Shown here: in pieces, positions 27,759 to 36,259 of the stretch | Layout: each line of letters starts with the position of its first letter | How positions within the stretch are numbered: position 1 is the stretch's first letter | Origin: Rossellomorea arthrocnemi | GTDB taxonomy: Bacteria > Bacillota > Bacilli > Bacillales > Bacillaceae_B | Assembly: GCF_904424705.1 (NCBI RefSeq) | Contig: NZ_CAJGBF010000004.1 | Span: 242,340 to 306,339 of the forward strand | Direction: 5' to 3' | DNA: 64,000 bases | Position numbers and translations under genes: made by a program | Notes under the pieces: generated by a model | The model's database searches: none | What the model saw: the letters and a program-made list of their open reading frames with translations, nothing else | What the model was told of the DNA's origin: nothing

Positions 27759-27959
27759 ATGCTTTCTTCATTTATATTAAATTTATTTCTCTATTTTCCT
27801 GAAGATAAGACAGAGTATATCCCAGCCGGCATCACAATGGCCATCTTCATGATAGCAGCCCTTTTCACATTTCGAATCATTCAAAAAGCTTCAAAGCGAG
27901 AAGAATTGAAAACAAAAAGAATGGAAGAGGAAGCAAGGGTTCAAAAGAGAACAGAATAA
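27759..27959 (+). CDS. Small single-span membrane protein
   Basis: A 66-residue protein I do not recognise by name. A short N-terminal hydrophobic segment (LSSFILNLFLYF), then a clear transmembrane helix (ITMAIFMIAALFTFRII, about residues 25-41) and a highly charged, helical C-terminal tail (KASKREELKTKRMEEEARVQ). AAAGGAG lies eight bases before the ATG at 27759, so the 12-codon upstream extension is rejected. Own terminator follows. The layout is typical of small bacillar membrane proteins without known role. Confidence 0.7.
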   Translation: MLSSFILNLFLYFPEDKTEYIPAGITMAIFMIAALFTFRIIQKASKREELKTKRMEEEARVQKRTE

Positions 27960-27967
27960 GGTAATAG

Positions 27968-28002
27968 AAAACACGCTTGTCTTCGTTGAGCGTGTTTTTT
28001 TG
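27968..28002 (+). terminator. Terminator after the small membrane protein
   Basis: Stem AAAACACGCT/AGCGTGTTTT followed by T run. Confidence 0.85.
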
Positions 28003-28077
28003 TTGTTTATTAACACTTGGTCTGCCTGAGTTTTGTCAATCAGTGTGGGCTAAAAGAGGATTATTTAGTTTTTGACC

Positions 28078-28130
28078 TCGAGGAGGGAGCTGTCGGAACT
28101 GGATAGGTGAGACCCCTGGCATCATCCTTT
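28078..28130. repeat. Remnant of the ~125-bp repeat, inverted
   Basis: Read on the minus strand, GGTCTCACC, TATCCAGTTCCGACAGCTCC and CTCGAGGTCA follow the order seen in the repeat at 48640-48670. Confidence 0.45.
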
Positions 28131-28219
28131 TTCGAATATAGCCTGTCTTAAATAGGAATATTTTTCACCCCGTGAGTCAACAATGGTGAAAGAGTACGCA
28201 GAGATGGAGGCAGAGCGAT

Positions 28220-28747
28220 TTGAAAAAATTATCACTACTATATATGATCTTGATCACAATCCTTGCAAGTGGATGTGCCATCGAAAATCCTAAAAAAGTA
28301 GAAGTGGAAATGAAAAATGAGAACGGTGATTCACTGGGGAAAGCCACCATGCAAGAGCAATCCGACGGAGTAGAAGTCGTGATGGATCTAGAGGGGCTGC
28401 CTCCTGGTGAGCATGGAATCCATATTCATGAAAAGGGCGTATGCAAGCGGCCGGATTTTGTATCAGCGGGGAACCACTTCAATCCCGATGACAAAAAACA
28501 TGGACTGCTTCACCCTAAAGGTGCTCATGGTGGCGATCTTCCCAACCTCATCGTTGGGGATGACGGGACTGTTAAGGTAACACTCATGGCTCCGATGGTT
28601 ACGTTATCAAAGGGGAAAACATCCCTCTTCACAAAAGAAGGCACCTCTCTCATCATAGATGAAAATAAGGACGATGGGATGACCCAACCCTCCGGAGATT
28701 CGGGTAAAAGGATTGCGTGTGGAGAGATTAAAAGTGAGAAGAAATAA
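28220..28747 (+). CDS. Cu/Zn superoxide dismutase-like lipoprotein (YojM-like), one Cu ligand missing
   Basis: A 175-residue lipoprotein (lipobox L-A-S-G-C, cysteine 19) with a SodC beta-barrel. Ligands seen: H68 and H70 (GIHIHEKG), H86 (GNHFNP), H94, H103 and D106 (AHGGDLPN), and the disulfide cysteines C75 and C167. The fourth copper ligand, expected in the SLxIH segment, is aspartate (SLIID, D147). The active-site arginine (KRIACG, R164) is kept. The zinc site is therefore complete but copper binding is doubtful. B. subtilis YojM is a known SodC paralogue that also lacks copper ligands. Start is TTG with GGAGGC upstream. Confidence 0.88.
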   Translation: MKKLSLLYMILITILASGCAIENPKKVEVEMKNENGDSLGKATMQEQSDGVEVVMDLEGLPPGEHGIHIHEKGVCKRPDFVSAGNHFNPDDKKHGLLHPKGAHGGDLPNLIVGDDGTVKVTLMAPMVTLSKGKTSLFTKEGTSLIIDENKDDGMTQPSGDSGKRIACGEIKSEKK

Positions 28748-28765
28748 TATAAAGCGTTAAACAGA

Positions 28766-28811
28766 AAAATGTACCCGGTACAATCAAGTCGAATTGTACC
28801 GGGTACATTTT
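28766..28811. terminator. Bidirectional terminator between sodC-like gene and patB
   Basis: Perfect 19-bp stem AAAATGTACCCGGTACAAT with its complement (28766-28784/28793-28811). Confidence 0.92.
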
Positions 28812-28842
28812 ATTAATCGTCATACTCTACACGAGATTCGCA

Positions 28843-30006
28843 TTACCCCAGTGCGACCCTTAGTCTTTCCAACCCATCCAACAGTGTCTCTCGTGGGCAC
28901 GCAATATTCATCCGGACAAAGCCTTCCCCTCCTGGCCCATATTTCGTACCGGGTTCCAATGCGAGTTTCCCTTTATCCAGCAAACGATTCTTTAGTTCTT
29001 CATCGGATAGTTTCAACTTTGTGCAATCAATCCAAAGTAAATACGTTCCTTCCGGATCGACAAGAGTCAGTTCAGGAAGATGCTCTTCAAGGAAGTTCTT
29101 CGTCACTTTTACATTTTCCTGCAGATAATCGAGGATTTCTTCTAACCATTGTTCCCCGTGGCGATAGGCTGCTTCCATTCCACTGATGCCAAATGTGTTG
29201 AGAGTGAAAAAGCCCTGCTTCTTATGAATTCCAGCAATTTTTTCTCGGAGCTCCGAATTGGGGGTGATCATGGCCGAAGCCTGTAATCCGGCAAGGTTGA
29301 AGGTCTTACTTGGTGCAATGCAGGTGATCGTCATATCCCGGAATGTATCATTCAGGGATGCAAGTGGAGTATGAGTGTGACTTTTATAGACCAAATCAGA
29401 ATGAATTTCATCTGACACAATCACGACATTGTATTTCTTACAAAGTTCAGCTATCTTTGTAAGTTCTTCTTTCTTCCACACTCGCCCGCTCGGATTATGA
29501 GGGTTACAAAGGAGGAATAACTTCACACCTGTTTTAAGGGATTCTTCAAAGGCTTGATAGTCGATGGAATAGCTTCCGTCCTGATACTTTAATTGAGCAT
29601 TTACGATTTCCCGCCCATTGTCTTCCACCAGGTTGAAAAAAGGGGTGTAGACTGGCGATTGAACGAGTATTTTGTCCAGAGGGGAAGTAAGTGCCTGGAT
29701 GATGGTTGAAATGGCTGGAACGACTCCCGGACTGTATTGCAGCCAGGATTTCTCTATTTTCCAACCATGACGCTTTTGAATCCAATCTTTGATGCTATCC
29801 GCTGTCGGATCCCCGACAAAGGTATATCCGAAGATTCCGTGCTTTAACCTGTTCCCGAGAGCCTCCAACACATCTTCCGGCGGAAGGAAATCCATATCCG
29901 CAACCCACATGGGCAGGACATCATCTTTACCAAACACAGTTTTCGTTAAGTCCCATTTCACGGAGGAGGACCCTTTCCGGTCGATGACTTCTTCAAATCT
30001 ACTCAT
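28843..30006 (-). CDS. patB: PatB/MalY-type cystathionine beta-lyase
   Basis: A 387-residue PLP-dependent C-S lyase of the aminotransferase class I fold, which cleaves cystathionine to homocysteine, pyruvate and ammonia. N-terminal DVLPMWVADMDFLPPEDVLEAL, the substrate-loop LLCNPHNPSGRVWKKEEL near 160 and the PLP lysine in CIAPSKTFNLAGLQ near 230 are typical of MalY/PatB. AAAGGGG precedes the ATG. In B. subtilis patB is close to kinB-kapB; here it is 2.2 kb from kapB. Confidence 0.93.
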   Translation of the reverse strand: MSRFEEVIDRKGSSSVKWDLTKTVFGKDDVLPMWVADMDFLPPEDVLEALGNRLKHGIFGYTFVGDPTADSIKDWIQKRHGWKIEKSWLQYSPGVVPAISTIIQALTSPLDKILVQSPVYTPFFNLVEDNGREIVNAQLKYQDGSYSIDYQAFEESLKTGVKLFLLCNPHNPSGRVWKKEELTKIAELCKKYNVVIVSDEIHSDLVYKSHTHTPLASLNDTFRDMTITCIAPSKTFNLAGLQASAMITPNSELREKIAGIHKKQGFFTLNTFGISGMEAAYRHGEQWLEEILDYLQENVKVTKNFLEEHLPELTLVDPEGTYLLWIDCTKLKLSDEELKNRLLDKGKLALEPGTKYGPGGEGFVRMNIACPRETLLDGLERLRVALG

Positions 30007-30119
30007 CGTTTATTCCCCTTTCGCTTATGTATTTGTCAGTATAATCATATGATGGAAACGAAAAAGATGAAAATAATTTGTTTATCGTTTTCAAAATGAA
30101 AGAAAAAAGGGACTTATCC

Positions 30120-31028
30120 CTACGTTTCAGAAATAAGCGTTTGGGAAAGTCCATTTTGAAACAGTGACTCTGTCTGAGTATCATCTGACACCTCTTCTGC
30201 TGTTGCACGAACAAATGCATGAATATGATTCAATACCTCCGTCGGTTTTTCTTCCGGAACAAGATGCCCCGTTTCTTTCAGCACCACGAGCTTCGAGTTC
30301 GGAATATCCTGTTTTAACCTGTGCCCTGTTGACAAAGGCACCACCCTGTCATGCTCTCCCCAAACGAGAAGGCAGGGTGTGTGTATGTTTTTCAGATCAT
30401 TCACAGATAAATCTCCTTCACGGTCCCGTATCATCCTAGTCAAAGCCTTGAATATATCATCCTCCAGAAACGGTTTCAAATACCCGAACATCATCTCATC
30501 GTCAATCAATCCAGTATCATGGACGACATTTTCAAGATTGTTCCGCACCCCTGAACGTGTAAGCCATAGCTTCACATAAAGGTGAAAAAAGGGGATATGG
30601 CTCAACAGAGTGATTGGCCAATTCATTCTCTTAAGATACCCGGAACTACACAGGAGAACACCTTTCTCGACTAAGGAAGGAGCTTTTTTCATGACGTTCA
30701 AGGCAATCTGTCCACCCATGGAATGGCCGGTCAAGTGGACGTTGTTTACATTCAAATGATCCAATAGGGCGATCACCGTATTGGCCAGGTTCTCATAGGA
30801 GTAAGTAAACCGATTGTTTTTCCCGCTGTTCCCAAAGGGAGGAAGATCGATAGAAATGACGTTATAATTTTCTTTCAAAAGAGGAGTAAGCCGTCTGAAG
30901 CTAAAGGTTGATGAGAGAAATCCATGAAGAAGGACGAAGGTTTCAGATGCAGTAGGATGCTCATGATGTTCAAAGTAAACATTGGCACCATTCACCTGCA
31001 CCAATTTGGCGAAATCCTGTTCTTGCAT
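30120..31028 (-). CDS. yugF: YugF, alpha/beta-hydrolase
   Basis: A 302-residue alpha/beta-hydrolase-fold enzyme. The oxyanion motif is LLHGFLSS near residue 34, the nucleophile elbow GHSMGG near 105, the acid WGEHDRVVP near 225 and the histidine ETGHLVPEEKP near 255. No signal peptide. It matches B. subtilis YugF but carries about 30 extra polar residues at the C-terminus. Natural substrate unknown. AAAGGAG lies before the ATG; it follows the patB gene on the same strand, upstream by 113 bases. Confidence 0.9.
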   Translation of the reverse strand: MQEQDFAKLVQVNGANVYFEHHEHPTASETFVLLHGFLSSTFSFRRLTPLLKENYNVISIDLPPFGNSGKNNRFTYSYENLANTVIALLDHLNVNNVHLTGHSMGGQIALNVMKKAPSLVEKGVLLCSSGYLKRMNWPITLLSHIPFFHLYVKLWLTRSGVRNNLENVVHDTGLIDDEMMFGYLKPFLEDDIFKALTRMIRDREGDLSVNDLKNIHTPCLLVWGEHDRVVPLSTGHRLKQDIPNSKLVVLKETGHLVPEEKPTEVLNHIHAFVRATAEEVSDDTQTESLFQNGLSQTLISET

Positions 31029-31208
31029 TCTTCGTCACTCCTTTCTGTTTAGTTTATTGATATTTTACCCGCAATTATGCATTTAACACATCGATTCGAA
31101 AGTTCTGACATATCCCTTCAGGGTAAAGGGGAAAATAACTTTGACTCTTTTCATATAGGTGACTTCTGATATAATGAAACCATTTAGTGGTGATGAGGAG
31201 GAAGCAGG

Positions 31209-31709
31209 ATGCAACTGAGAGAAATGGAGCTTGATTTAGTAAGGATTTTACAGAATGATGCCAGGATTTCAACTGAGGATATAGGGAAGATGCTTCAAGT
31301 ATCCACAGAGGAAGTTGAGGAAGTGGTAAATAAACTGGAAAAAGAGAAGGTTCTCGTCAGATACAGTTCGATTGTGGATTGGTCAAAGGTGGAAGGGCAT
31401 GAAGGCGTTACGGCAATGATTGACGTAAAAGTCGCTCCGAAAAGGGGAGTGGGCTTTGATGAAGTGGCTCACCGAATATATCGCTATAAAGAAGTGAAAA
31501 GTGTATACCTGATGTCCGGTGCGTACGATCTGTCCGTGACGGTGGAGGGGCGATCCATGCATGAAGTGGCAACATTCGTATCAGAAAAGTTGTCGACCTT
31601 GGATTCTGTTCTATCAACGACCACTCATTTTCAATTGAAAAAATATAAGCATGATGGGACCATTTTCGGGGACCATGGAGAAGATAGAAGAATCGTGGTG
31701 TCACCATGA
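31209..31709 (+). CDS. alaR: AlaR, Lrp/AsnC-family regulator
   Basis: A 166-residue feast/famine regulator. The N-terminal winged helix-turn-helix (LDLVRILQNDARISTEDIGK, then LQVSTEEVEEVVNKLE) is followed by the ligand-sensing RAM domain (VTAMIDVKVAPKRG, YLMSGAYDLSVTVEGRSMHE). Its stop overlaps the start of alaT (ATGA), so both are one operon. In B. subtilis AlaR activates alaT in response to alanine. GAGGAGGAAG precedes the ATG. Confidence 0.93.
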   Translation: MQLREMELDLVRILQNDARISTEDIGKMLQVSTEEVEEVVNKLEKEKVLVRYSSIVDWSKVEGHEGVTAMIDVKVAPKRGVGFDEVAHRIYRYKEVKSVYLMSGAYDLSVTVEGRSMHEVATFVSEKLSTLDSVLSTTTHFQLKKYKHDGTIFGDHGEDRRIVVSP

Positions 31710-32875
31710 CAACGAAGACCTCATACATAGCTCAATCCGTGAAAAACTTGAAGCCATCCGGAATCAGGAAATTTTTCGATCTTGCTGCCAATATGGAAGG
31801 AGTCATCTCATTGGGTGTAGGGGAGCCGGATTTCATTACATCCTGGACGGTGAGGGAAGCAGCGATTCTATCTTTAGAGCAGGGGTATACCTCTTATACA
31901 GCGAACGCGGGACTTCTCGAGCTGAGGGGAAAAATAGCCCGGTATATGAAAGAGGGGTACTCAGTTAATTATGATCCTAAAACGGAAATCATCGTGACGG
32001 TCGGTGCCTCTCAAGCGCTTGATATCAGTATGAGGGCTATCATCGATCAGGGGGATGAAGTAATTGTCGTGGAGCCGGGCTTTGTTTCTTACGTCCCCCT
32101 CGTCCAGTTGGCAGGAGGAGTACCCGTAACTGTCGAAACCAAACCGGAAAATGACTTCAAGGTAACGGCTGAAGAACTCGAAGCAGCCATCACCCCAAGG
32201 ACAAAAGCTGTGTTACTTTGTTCCCCGAACAATCCAACAGGGACGGTCCTTGAAAAGGGGAATTTAGAAAGCCTGGCTGAAGTAATCCGAAAGCATGATC
32301 TCGTTGTCTTTTCAGATGAAATCTATTCTGAGCTTGCTTATGATGCTCATCACGTATCCATCGCTTCTTTAGAAGACATGAGAAAAAGAACCATCGTCAT
32401 CAACGGTTTCTCGAAAGGATTCGCGATGACAGGCTGGAGACTCGGCTATATATGTGCACCTGAGGAAATTGCCTCATCCTTATTGAAAATTCATCAGTAC
32501 GCTATGATGTGCGCGTCGACGCCTGCTCAATATGCCGCAGTCGAGGCACTGGATAAGGGAATGGACGATGTGATGGAGATGAAGAGAAGTTACCGTCATC
32601 GACGTCACTATTTCGTCGACTCCCTGAATGAATGTGGATTAACATGCCACACCCCTGGTGGAGCATTCTATGCTTTTCCATCTATTCAAAAGACGGGAAT
32701 GAGTTCAGAGGAGTTTGCAGAGAAACTCCTTATGGAAGAGAAAGTAGCTGTTGTTCCCGGCAATGTATTTGGGAAAGGCGGGGAGGGTTATATCCGCTGT
32801 TCGTACGCTTCAAGCATGGAACAGCTGCAGGAAGCCGTGAAGCGGATGAAGCGGTTTGTGGAAAATCATAGTTAA
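31706..32875 (+). CDS. alaT: AlaT, PLP-dependent alanine aminotransferase
   Basis: A 389-residue class I aminotransferase that makes alanine from pyruvate and glutamate. GVGEPDFITSW near 37, LLCSPNNPTGTVLEKG near 172 and the PLP-lysine block NGFSKGFAMTGWRLGYI near 232 identify the family; CSTPAQYAAVEALDKG-like and the C-terminal RCSYASSMEQLQEA complete it. Translationally coupled to alaR. It runs into the 25-bp minisatellite, which starts 21 bases after the stop. Confidence 0.93.
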   Translation: MTTKTSYIAQSVKNLKPSGIRKFFDLAANMEGVISLGVGEPDFITSWTVREAAILSLEQGYTSYTANAGLLELRGKIARYMKEGYSVNYDPKTEIIVTVGASQALDISMRAIIDQGDEVIVVEPGFVSYVPLVQLAGGVPVTVETKPENDFKVTAEELEAAITPRTKAVLLCSPNNPTGTVLEKGNLESLAEVIRKHDLVVFSDEIYSELAYDAHHVSIASLEDMRKRTIVINGFSKGFAMTGWRLGYICAPEEIASSLLKIHQYAMMCASTPAQYAAVEALDKGMDDVMEMKRSYRHRRHYFVDSLNECGLTCHTPGGAFYAFPSIQKTGMSSEEFAEKLLMEEKVAVVPGNVFGKGGEGYIRCSYASSMEQLQEAVKRMKRFVENHS

Positions 32876-32895
32876 GAAGTAGTACAGACAAGAAT

Positions 32896-33308
32896 GGTGC
32901 CAGGCACCGAAGCCTCGAATGGTGCCAGGCACCGAAACCTCGACTGGTGCCAGGCACCGAAACCTCGAAGGGTGCCAGGCACCGAAGCCTCGAATGGTGC
33001 CAGGCACCGAAGCCTCGACTGGTGCCAGGCACCGAAACCTCGACTGGTGCCAGGCACCGAAACCTCGAATGGTGCCAGGCACTGAAACCTCGAATGGTGC
33101 CAGGCACTGAAACCTCGAATGGTGCCAGGCACTGAAACCTCGAATGGTGCCAGGCACCGAAGCCTCGAATGGTGCCAGGCACTGAAACCTCGAATGGTGC
33201 CAGGCACTGAAACCTCGAATGGTGCCAGGCACTGAAACCTCGAATGGTGCCAGGCACCGAAGCCTCGAATGGTGCCAGGCACAAAATCCTCGTATAGTGC
33301 CAGGCACT
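32896..33308. repeat. 25-bp minisatellite, 17 copies of GTGCCAGGCAC unit
   Basis: GGTGCCAGGCAC recurs exactly every 25 bases from 32896 to 33296 (the last copy begins AGTGCC). Each unit continues with C/TGAAA/GCCTCGAA/CT. Units with TGAAACC occur as three in a row followed by one CGAAGCC unit, twice (33071-33170 and 33171-33270), so a 100-bp block has been duplicated. The last two units have diverged tails. Because 25 is not a multiple of three, all frames stay open on the minus strand, producing spurious long frames. Most units contain the palindrome GGTGCC-A-GGCACC. Confidence 0.97.
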
Positions 33309-33334
33309 TTTAACAGGCACCTAAAAATGCGCAA

Positions 33335-33361
33335 AAAAATAGGACGATACCAAGATCGTCC
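33335..33361 (-). terminator. Terminator reading toward the minisatellite
   Basis: Stem GGACGAT/ATCGTCC (33342-33348/33355-33361) followed on the minus strand by A and seven T; suitable for the XRE regulator gene. Confidence 0.7.
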
Positions 33362-33374
33362 AAAAAATGAAAAC

Positions 33375-33421
33375 AAAAGGGGGAATACTTAGAAAGCTTA
33401 TTTTCAGTATGATCCCTTTTT
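33375..33421 (+). terminator. Possible plus-strand hairpin with T run
   Basis: AAAAGGG-x3-ATACT pairs with AGTAT-x3-CCCTTTT, then TTT; could stop leftover alaT transcription. Confidence 0.45.
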
Positions 33422-33453
33422 TTCATCTTTATACATTATTTTTTAAAAAAGTT

Positions 33454-33825
33454 TTATGTTTCGCTTTTTTCATATTTCAATTCATAGAGCATTTGCATCA
33501 CACGCAGAAAATCTTCTTCGGTGAATTCCTTTGCTTTACGAAGGATGAGCTTTGTCCGTTTAGGACCCAATTCCTTGATCAGCTGCTCCATTTCGGCATC
33601 TACCCCTTTAGGAGGATGTTCTTTCATTTCCCGTTCCATGAGCTCCGAAGCAGGAATATCGAGCACGGTGGATAGTTTAAGGATGGTTTGTGTATCAGGG
33701 ATCTGTTGATCAGATTCATATTTACCGATCGTTTTCGTTCCTAATCTGGCTCGTAAAGCAAGCTCCTGTTGAGATAGTTTTCGATCTTCTCTTACTCGTT
33801 TTAGATTCTCACCAAAATGTGACAT
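33454..33825 (-). CDS. XRE-family transcriptional regulator
   Basis: A 123-residue regulator. The Cro/CI helix-turn-helix occupies residues about 4-60 (FGENLKRVREDRKLSQQELA, TKTIGKYESDQQIPDTQTIL, LSTVLDIPASELM). The C-terminal half is helical and charged (EMEQLIKELGPKRTKLILRK, then FTEEDFLRVMQMLYELKYEK), probably a dimerisation segment. GAGGGGGAA precedes the ATG. No adjacent target gene is evident; it lies between the minisatellite and a transporter on the same strand. Target unknown. Confidence 0.88.
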   Translation of the reverse strand: MSHFGENLKRVREDRKLSQQELALRARLGTKTIGKYESDQQIPDTQTILKLSTVLDIPASELMEREMKEHPPKGVDAEMEQLIKELGPKRTKLILRKAKEFTEEDFLRVMQMLYELKYEKSET

Positions 33826-33923
33826 GCCAAATTCCCCCTCATAAAATTCCTTCCTTCTATCATTAGTTTATCACCAATTGGAAAAAAATAGCCCTGCAAC
33901 CCTTGAACAAAATGTTACATAAA

Positions 33924-33962
33924 AAAGAGGTCCGTCCCTCATTTTGAGGGACGGACCTCTTT
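33924..33962. terminator. Terminator, GGGACGGACCT palindrome copy 3
   Basis: Perfect 18-bp stem AAAGAGGTCCGTCCCTCA and complement (33924-33941/33945-33962) with a TTT loop. It lies just after the stop of the transporter gene. Confidence 0.9.
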
Positions 33963-33965
33963 GGA

Positions 33966-35294
33966 TCATGACAAGAAAACGAGTACGATGGCTATTGGTA
34001 CGATGTAGCGGAGGAGGAAGATCCAACTGTTGAAGAGGCTTCTGGATATGGATGAACCTGATTGCAGTTCGTTCCAGACGTCTTCCCGTTTTAATCGGTA
34101 GGATACGAATACGGATATGAGTAATGCACCCGCAGGCAATCCGAAATTACTTGTTATATAATCGGCAAAGTCAAAAAAATTCTTTCCTCCAATAAGAACA
34201 TCATCGAATACACCAAATGATAGAGCGCTCGGAATACCGGCAATGAATACGAGAACTCCGATCAACCATGTAAATGGCATTCGTTTCTTCTGGTTTCCTT
34301 TGGACAGGGCAGCAACCCCGATCTCAAGAATCGAGAAAGCCGAAGTCAGCGTAGCAAACAGTAGCAGGATAAGAAACACGGTTAAGAATATGCCACCGAA
34401 AGCAATCTCATTGAATACGGCAGGTAGGACCACAAAGGCAATACCGGGACCTTCATCGGGTTTAAAGCCGAGAGCGTACACGGCCGGGAAAATAACCAAT
34501 CCTGCGAGTAAAGAGATAAAGATATTCAGCCCTGAGACACTGATAGCAGATCTCGGCATACTGTCACCTTTTGACAGATACGATGCATACGTCACCATTA
34601 CGGATAGACCTACGGTTAGAGCAAAGAATGCCTGTCCCAATGCAAGCAGCACCGTTTCCCCATTCAAATAACTCCAATCAGGAAGCAATAGGAAGCGGAC
34701 ACCTTCCATCGCACCTTCTAACGTCAGGGACCTGATCACTAAAATAATAAATAATATAAATAATGCCGGCATCATGTAACGACTAGCCCGTTCAATCCCT
34801 TTTTGAATCCCGCCCTGTACGACAAGAATGGTCATGATGATAAAGACAAATTGTGCTATCAGAACTTCCTTGGGATTGGCTATGATGCTTTCAAACAGAG
34901 CCCCATATTGTTCTTGTGACTTTCCAATCAAAGATCCTGTCATACTTCTTGCTAAATAGGAAAGGATCCATCCACCAACCACACTATAAAAGGAAAGGAT
35001 AATAAACGAAACGACTGTCCCTAAATAACCGATCCAGTGCCAATGGGAATTTGGGGCTAATATTTTATATGAAGTAACTGCATCTGCTCCGGCACGCCTC
35101 CCGATGACGAATTCAGCGAGAAGAATGGGGGCACCGATTAAGACAGTAAAAAGAATAAAGAGCAAGAAGAATACACCCCCACCATTCGCACCAGCCATAT
35201 AAGGGAATTTCCAAATCGCACCCAAGCCGATGGCGGAACCTGCGGCTGCAAGAATAAAGCCTATCTTAGAAGTCCATTGATCTTTCTTGGCCAT
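33966..35294 (-). CDS. Sodium-dependent NSS-family transporter
   Basis: A 442-residue neurotransmitter:sodium symporter-type transporter of the LeuT fold. TM1 shows GFILAAAGSAIGLGAIWKFP (residues 12-31) with the unwound Na+/substrate site, and NGGGVFFLLFILFTVLIGAP follows. About 11 helices; this short bacterial form matches the B. subtilis YhdH/YocR group. The substrate is probably an amino acid or amine, not further deducible. AAAGGAGG precedes the ATG. Confidence 0.9.
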   Translation of the reverse strand: MAKKDQWTSKIGFILAAAGSAIGLGAIWKFPYMAGANGGGVFFLLFILFTVLIGAPILLAEFVIGRRAGADAVTSYKILAPNSHWHWIGYLGTVVSFIILSFYSVVGGWILSYLARSMTGSLIGKSQEQYGALFESIIANPKEVLIAQFVFIIMTILVVQGGIQKGIERASRYMMPALFILFIILVIRSLTLEGAMEGVRFLLLPDWSYLNGETVLLALGQAFFALTVGLSVMVTYASYLSKGDSMPRSAISVSGLNIFISLLAGLVIFPAVYALGFKPDEGPGIAFVVLPAVFNEIAFGGIFLTVFLILLLFATLTSAFSILEIGVAALSKGNQKKRMPFTWLIGVLVFIAGIPSALSFGVFDDVLIGGKNFFDFADYITSNFGLPAGALLISVFVSYRLKREDVWNELQSGSSISRSLFNSWIFLLRYIVPIAIVLVFLS

Positions 35295-35636
35295 ACCTAA
35301 GATCCTCCTTTCAAAAAATAAGATTTTTCAATCGTACTATGTTTTAGTACCCCTGTACACCGGATTTTTTAATTTTCAATAAATAGGGTATAGAGAAGAA
35401 ATGTCAGTAATTGAGGGCAGATCAAGAGAACTCTTGAATTGTATTTCCAGTTATTGTGTGTGAAAACGCTTAAAATCATTACTTTTCAACTAATTTTTAG
35501 AAAAGAAGTCAAAAAGATGCTAAATAGGCTGGAAAATTTCATAATATGTAGTATACTAATTGTAACAAAACGTTCACAAATTATTCTTTTTTTCGCCACA
35601 ATTGAAAGCGTTTACTACAGAAATGGAGGAATGGAA
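35295..35636. other. Intergenic region with a candidate cre site
   Basis: No gene. TATACT at 35552-35557 could be a -10 for the small membrane protein gene. TGAAAGCGTTTACT at 35603-35616 fits the Bacillus CcpA cre consensus closely except the final base, between that -10 and the start codon. Confidence 0.5.
35603..35616. promoter_or_regulatory. Candidate cre (CcpA) site
   Basis: TGAAAGCGTTTACT compared with TGWAANCGNTNNCA; only the last base differs. It lies 21 bases before the ATG of the small membrane protein. Confidence 0.5.
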
Positions 35637-35924
35637 ATGGATGTCTTTCTAGTATACCTATTCGTCGCAACAGCAACTCCACTTTTTCTATGGGTCGAAC
35701 ATCGTAAATGGGCGGTTCTTCATATCCCATTTGTTATAGCGTTATGGTCAGTATTTATCTATTATGTAGCCGTACCGGAACTCGGTGGCTGGGGACATGT
35801 AACCCTGTGGAGCCTGTTTGTTGCAAACCTTGCTTTCGCACACATCGCAGCCTTTATGCTATATGCCGTTCCCTTTATTCAAAAGCAGAAAAAGAAAAGA
35901 TCTTCAACTGTAAAGAACTATTAG
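35637..35924 (+). CDS. Small three-span membrane protein
   Basis: A 95-residue protein I do not recognise. Three hydrophobic helices: about residues 2-18 (VFLVYLFVATATPLFLW), 26-45 (VLHIPFVIALWSVFIYYVAV) and 55-78 (LWSLFVANLAFAHIAAFML), ending in a basic tail KQKKKRSS. The ATG at 35637 has GGAGGA six bases upstream; the ATG at 35631 abuts it. The long upstream extension of the open frame has no support. Preceded by a candidate cre site. Confidence 0.7.
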   Translation: MDVFLVYLFVATATPLFLWVEHRKWAVLHIPFVIALWSVFIYYVAVPELGGWGHVTLWSLFVANLAFAHIAAFMLYAVPFIQKQKKKRSSTVKNY

Positions 35925-35956
35925 TCTGACCCTATTATTTCCAGGGTTGGGCTTTT
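35923..35956 (+). terminator. Terminator after the small membrane protein
   Basis: Stem AGTCTGACCCT against AGGGTTGGGCT with several G-T pairs, then T8. Confidence 0.65.
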
Positions 35957-36259
35957 TTTTGAAAAAGGAGTGATCTGTCAGGGAGTAGTAGAAGAGTATA
36001 CGTCAAAACAGATGAGCCCAGCCAATATCTTCTGAAACAGGAGATGTGTATGAAGAAACCTGATGAACGCTGAATTTACACTGTTTTAATAATATGAATA
36101 ATTGGGAAGCATAACTAGTGAGAAAGCAATTATAGACGGATGATAGGATATTGAAGAAGAAGGGATGATGAATATTCCTTTGCTGAAATCCTGATTCTAT
36201 GATATAATCTACAATTGCGTGTAAAGACGAAAAATAATATATATACTAGGAGTGTTACC
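35957..36259. other. Intergenic region before yugI
   Basis: No gene recognised; presumably holds the yugI promoter (TATAAT at 36200-36205 is a candidate -10). Confidence 0.45.

Noticed and set aside
32896..33308. CRISPR-like array
   Set aside because: The period is exactly 25 bases and the parts between the palindromes are nearly identical, so there are no unique spacers; no cas genes are present.
32730..33376. Long overlapping minus-strand frames (136-196 codons) and short plus-strand frames over the minisatellite
   Set aside because: All arise because the 25-bp unit lacks stops in several frames; the peptides are pure repeats (WHHSR...CLAP, VPGTE...) and no ribosome site precedes them.
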